A stretch of 64,000 nt of DNA, taken from assembly GCA_002197545.1 (NCBI GenBank), contig NFUO01000280.1:1-64000 (forward strand). Direction: 5' to 3'. Of this stretch, positions 61,888 through 64,000 are shown in pieces. Origin of the DNA: Acidobacteria subdivision 2 bacterium RH1 MAG20 (lineage in GTDB: Bacteria; Acidobacteriota; Terriglobia; Terriglobales; Acidobacteriaceae). How positions within the stretch are numbered: the first letter of the stretch is position 1; every line of letters begins with the position of its first letter. A program made the position numbers and the translations under genes. The notes under the pieces are model-generated. The model had not been told where the DNA came from, did not search any database, and worked only from the letters and a program-made list of their open reading frames with translations.

Positions 61888-63183
61888 ATGTCTGTCGAAC
61901 GACGTACGCGAGTCCGATTCTTTCTCGCCTTCTGGCTTTTTGTCCTTAGTGGTGTTGCATTTCTCGATCGCACCAACATCTCCATTGCCGGTCTGCAGAT
62001 CAGCATGGAATATGGCTTAGGCAACCAGAGATTGGGCTGGATCTTCAGCGCCTTCCTTATCGGGTATGCGGTTTTCCAAGTGCCTGCAGGTTGGCTTGCG
62101 GCGCGTTTTGGCCCACGCAAGGTACTTGCTTATGGCGTTATATGGTGGGCAGTCGCAACGGCGCTCACGGCGATTCTGCCTTCTAACCTCTCTCATGCCG
62201 TTCTTCTGCTGATTACGATCCGTTTCGGTCTAGGAGCCGGTGAATCCGTGATCTATCCTGCAGCGAATCAGTTCGTCGCACGCTGGGTTCCTATCGAAGA
62301 ACGCGGTTTCATCAATGGACTCATCTTTGCCGGTGTCGGTGCAGGTAGCGGACTCACGCCTCCTTTGCTTACCTGGATCATTACCCAGCACGGATGGCGT
62401 GCTGCCTTCTGGTTCAGCGCCATCCTTGGTCTGATCGCGGGAGTTATCTGGTGGTACGCGTCACGAGATACCCCTGACGAACACCCCTGGATTTCGTCTT
62501 CTGAACTGCGCGAGATTCACGACGGAATCTCTCTTGCGCCTACTGCCGCTGCCCCGATTGACGAACCGGTACACCCCAAAATCTCCTGGCGCGCTATTTT
62601 CCATCGACGCGATCTGGCAGCGCTTATGGTCGGATATTTCAGTTTCGGTTACATCGCATGGATATTTTTCAGTTGGTTCTTCCTTTATATGGCGCAGGTT
62701 CGCGGCTTTGACCTCAAATCCAGTGCCCGCTATACCATGCTGCCGTTTCTTTCCATGACGGTCGGTAGTCTCGTCGGCGGAGTTCTAAGCGACCGTCTTA
62801 CGCACAGATATGGCCTAAAGGTTGGACGTTGCACTCTGGCTGCCGTTGCATTGGCTATTACTGCTGTGTTCCTCGTGGTTGGATCGCAAGTACATAATCC
62901 GCAGCTTGCCGGATTTATCCTTGCCGGCGGCGCGGGCGCTTTGTACTTTTCGCAGAGCTCCTTCTGGTCTGTTTCTGCCGATATCGCGGGGGGCAGTTCG
63001 GGTGTTTTCTCCAGTATGGTTAACATGGGCGGACAGATTGGCGCGGCCATCACGGCTTCGCTTACTCCGTGGATCGCTCAGCGATTTGGCTGGACATCAT
63101 CATTTTCCGTGGCTGCGGCACTTGCCATTATTGGCGCTCTGTGCTGGATGACTGTGCATCCGGAACGCCCACTCGATGCCTGA
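61888..63183 (+). CDS. MFS transporter (ACS/anion:cation symporter type)
   Basis: A 431-residue twelve-helix transporter. LDRTNISIAGLQISMEYGLG (motif A-like with D-R-N), GYAVFQVPAGWLAARFGPRK, RFGLGAGESVIYPAANQFVA and RWVPIEERGFINGLIFAGVG are typical of the anion:cation symporter family that carries glucarate, galactonate or similar organic anions. ATG 61888 with AGGAG five bases upstream; the frame from 61795 lacks one. Divergent from the Gfo/Idh dehydrogenase. Confidence 0.92.
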   Translation: MSVERRTRVRFFLAFWLFVLSGVAFLDRTNISIAGLQISMEYGLGNQRLGWIFSAFLIGYAVFQVPAGWLAARFGPRKVLAYGVIWWAVATALTAILPSNLSHAVLLLITIRFGLGAGESVIYPAANQFVARWVPIEERGFINGLIFAGVGAGSGLTPPLLTWIITQHGWRAAFWFSAILGLIAGVIWWYASRDTPDEHPWISSSELREIHDGISLAPTAAAPIDEPVHPKISWRAIFHRRDLAALMVGYFSFGYIAWIFFSWFFLYMAQVRGFDLKSSARYTMLPFLSMTVGSLVGGVLSDRLTHRYGLKVGRCTLAAVALAITAVFLVVGSQVHNPQLAGFILAGGAGALYFSQSSFWSVSADIAGGSSGVFSSMVNMGGQIGAAITASLTPWIAQRFGWTSSFSVAAALAIIGALCWMTVHPERPLDA

Positions 63184-63250
63184 CACACTTTGCTATCGCG
63201 CAAGCCCGATTGCAGACAATGGAAATATATGGTGCTCTAGTAATAGCAAT

Positions 63251-64000
63251 ATGATCACACCGCAGAGCCCGGAGAGAATGCCAGATGCAAAGGACACGAA
63301 GATCCATCTCTTCGTGTCCTTTGCATCTGGCGCTGGCGCGTTCCTATTTCTTTTCTTGAGTCTCATCTCTGCGACTGCCCAGTCCATCGCACAACCCTCT
63401 TCCTTGCGCCTCTCCGAGTATCAAAAGCAAAATTGGCAGGTTGAAGATGGACTAATCGATAACAACATCCGAATGATTGCACAGCAGCCTGACGGCGTTC
63501 TTTTGCTTGCTTCCGCTTCTGGTCTTGCAACCTTCGACGGTCAGCATTTTCAGAGCGTACCGGTTGAGGCTGGAGGTCTCACCGACAATGAAGCTGTGAG
63601 TGCCATTGTGCTTGGACATAACGACGATCTCTGGATTGGCACCGATGGACGCGGGGTCCTGCATCGTACGCCTACCGGCACCGCCAATATTAGTGAGCGG
63701 GCAGGGCGGTTCAACGAACGCATCCGCATGCTCCACCAGGATGCTCAGGGCGTCCTCTGGATTGCGACACAGAATGGCGTGGAACGACTTGTTGGCGACA
63801 AGCTTGAAATCATTTCTGTAGGAGGCATGATCTCGGGAGGAATTACCGCTCCCTTTGCAGAGGATGGCCGGGGAGGCATGTTTTTTATTACCTCATCCGG
63901 GCTCTTTCATTGGGAGAAGGGAATCGCCCGGCCTTTTCCGCTTCGCCTCTCTGCCGGTAATACTCCGATTGCCATTTATCGAGACCTCCAGCACCGTCTC
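63251..64000 (+). CDS. Two-component propeller sensor, N-terminal part (runs off window)
   Basis: Open from ATG 63251 with no stop to 64000, at least 250 codons. The N-terminus has a basic region and membrane or signal segment (VSFASGAGAFLFLFLSLISA). Then propeller blades in the PF07494 style: YQKQNWQVEDGLIDNNIRMI, AVSAIVLGHNDDLWIGTDGR, QDAQGVLWIATQNGVERLVG and RGGMFFITSSGLFHW, each with LWIGT/GLxR-type turns. Such sensors usually continue to a histidine kinase or GGDEF domain. The 5' codons 11-27 lie in a 22-bp hairpin. Confidence 0.8.
   Translation, partial: MITPQSPERMPDAKDTKIHLFVSFASGAGAFLFLFLSLISATAQSIAQPSSLRLSEYQKQNWQVEDGLIDNNIRMIAQQPDGVLLLASASGLATFDGQHFQSVPVEAGGLTDNEAVSAIVLGHNDDLWIGTDGRGVLHRTPTGTANISERAGRFNERIRMLHQDAQGVLWIATQNGVERLVGDKLEIISVGGMISGGITAPFAEDGRGGMFFITSSGLFHWEKGIARPFPLRLSAGNTPIAIYRDLQHRL
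63281..63330. repeat. Perfect 22-bp hairpin in the sensor gene's 5' codons
   Basis: CCAGATGCAAAGGACACGAA then GA (63281-63302) and the exact complement (63309-63330) flank a 6-nt loop. It lies 30 bases inside the frame starting at 63251, and 98 bp after the MFS gene. It may end the MFS transcript, mask translation of the sensor gene, or mean the true start is downstream. Confidence 0.6.

Overview
The window (64 kb, GC-rich, densely coding, no rRNA, no transposase and no CRISPR array seen) looks like chromosome of a Gram-negative acidobacterium of the Terriglobia type (Edaphobacter/Granulicella/Terriglobus-like). This rests on gene style: a TonB-dependent receptor with an N-terminal carboxypeptidase-regulatory-like domain, a giant choice-of-anchor-D/HYDIN repeat protein, a two-component-propeller sensor, L- and P-ring flagellar genes (hence an outer membrane), and many GTG/TTG starts. 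The assignment is inference; no marker RNA gene is present.

Layout. 15-9141: housekeeping and envelope genes (aroA, an alpha/beta hydrolase, secreted DUF-type and TPR proteins, a PspC-zinc-ribbon protein, lysA, yebC, an outer-membrane beta-barrel). 9150-13841: ftcD, a cobalamin riboswitch in front of metE, and a secreted protein. 13842-16246: a strong terminator, then a MarR regulator with an operator-like palindrome over its own start codon, pirin and YceI. 16404-24869: a CheX/CheY-like pair divergent from a ten-gene flagellar operon, flgF-G-A-H-I-J-M-N-K-L. 25055-30978: a small conserved protein, dienelactone hydrolase, a divergent ECF sigma/anti-sigma unit and membrane protein sharing symmetric sigma-E-like promoters, pdxS/pdxT with a lipoprotein gene between them, a glycosyltransferase and a thioesterase. 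31068-39985: recQ, an SDR enzyme, a Tat-exported PaoABC-like molybdenum oxidoreductase, a 75-aa protein, and ribBA with a degenerate second half. 40012-50895: the ~1,876-aa repeat protein, HAD hydrolase, aminotransferase, MBL hydrolase, secG, tRNA-Leu(GAG), and a B12-binding radical SAM protein. 51183-64000: TonB receptor, an Orn/Lys/Arg decarboxylase, a Cys-rich-tailed ECF sigma factor preceded by a previously unlisted 24-aa CPC-repeat peptide, HAD hydrolase, a 778-aa secreted protein of unknown function, an inositol-dehydrogenase-like oxidoreductase divergent from an MFS transporter, and the start of a hybrid sensor gene that runs off the window.

The best candidates for something undescribed are: (1) the 24-aa metallothionein-like peptide (three CPCxxx hexapeptides) with its Cys-rich ECF sigma factor, an intercistronic hairpin and an ECF-like promoter; (2) the divergent ECF promoters at 26603-26670, which predict that the sigma/anti-sigma pair controls a neighbouring three-helix membrane protein and is transcribed without a leader; (3) a perfect 22-bp hairpin inside the first codons of the last gene; (4) three families of dispersed palindromic or direct-repeat intergenic elements; (5) RibBA with altered catalytic residues in both halves. 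All functions are assigned from reading translated sequence and remembered family motifs; no database search was run.
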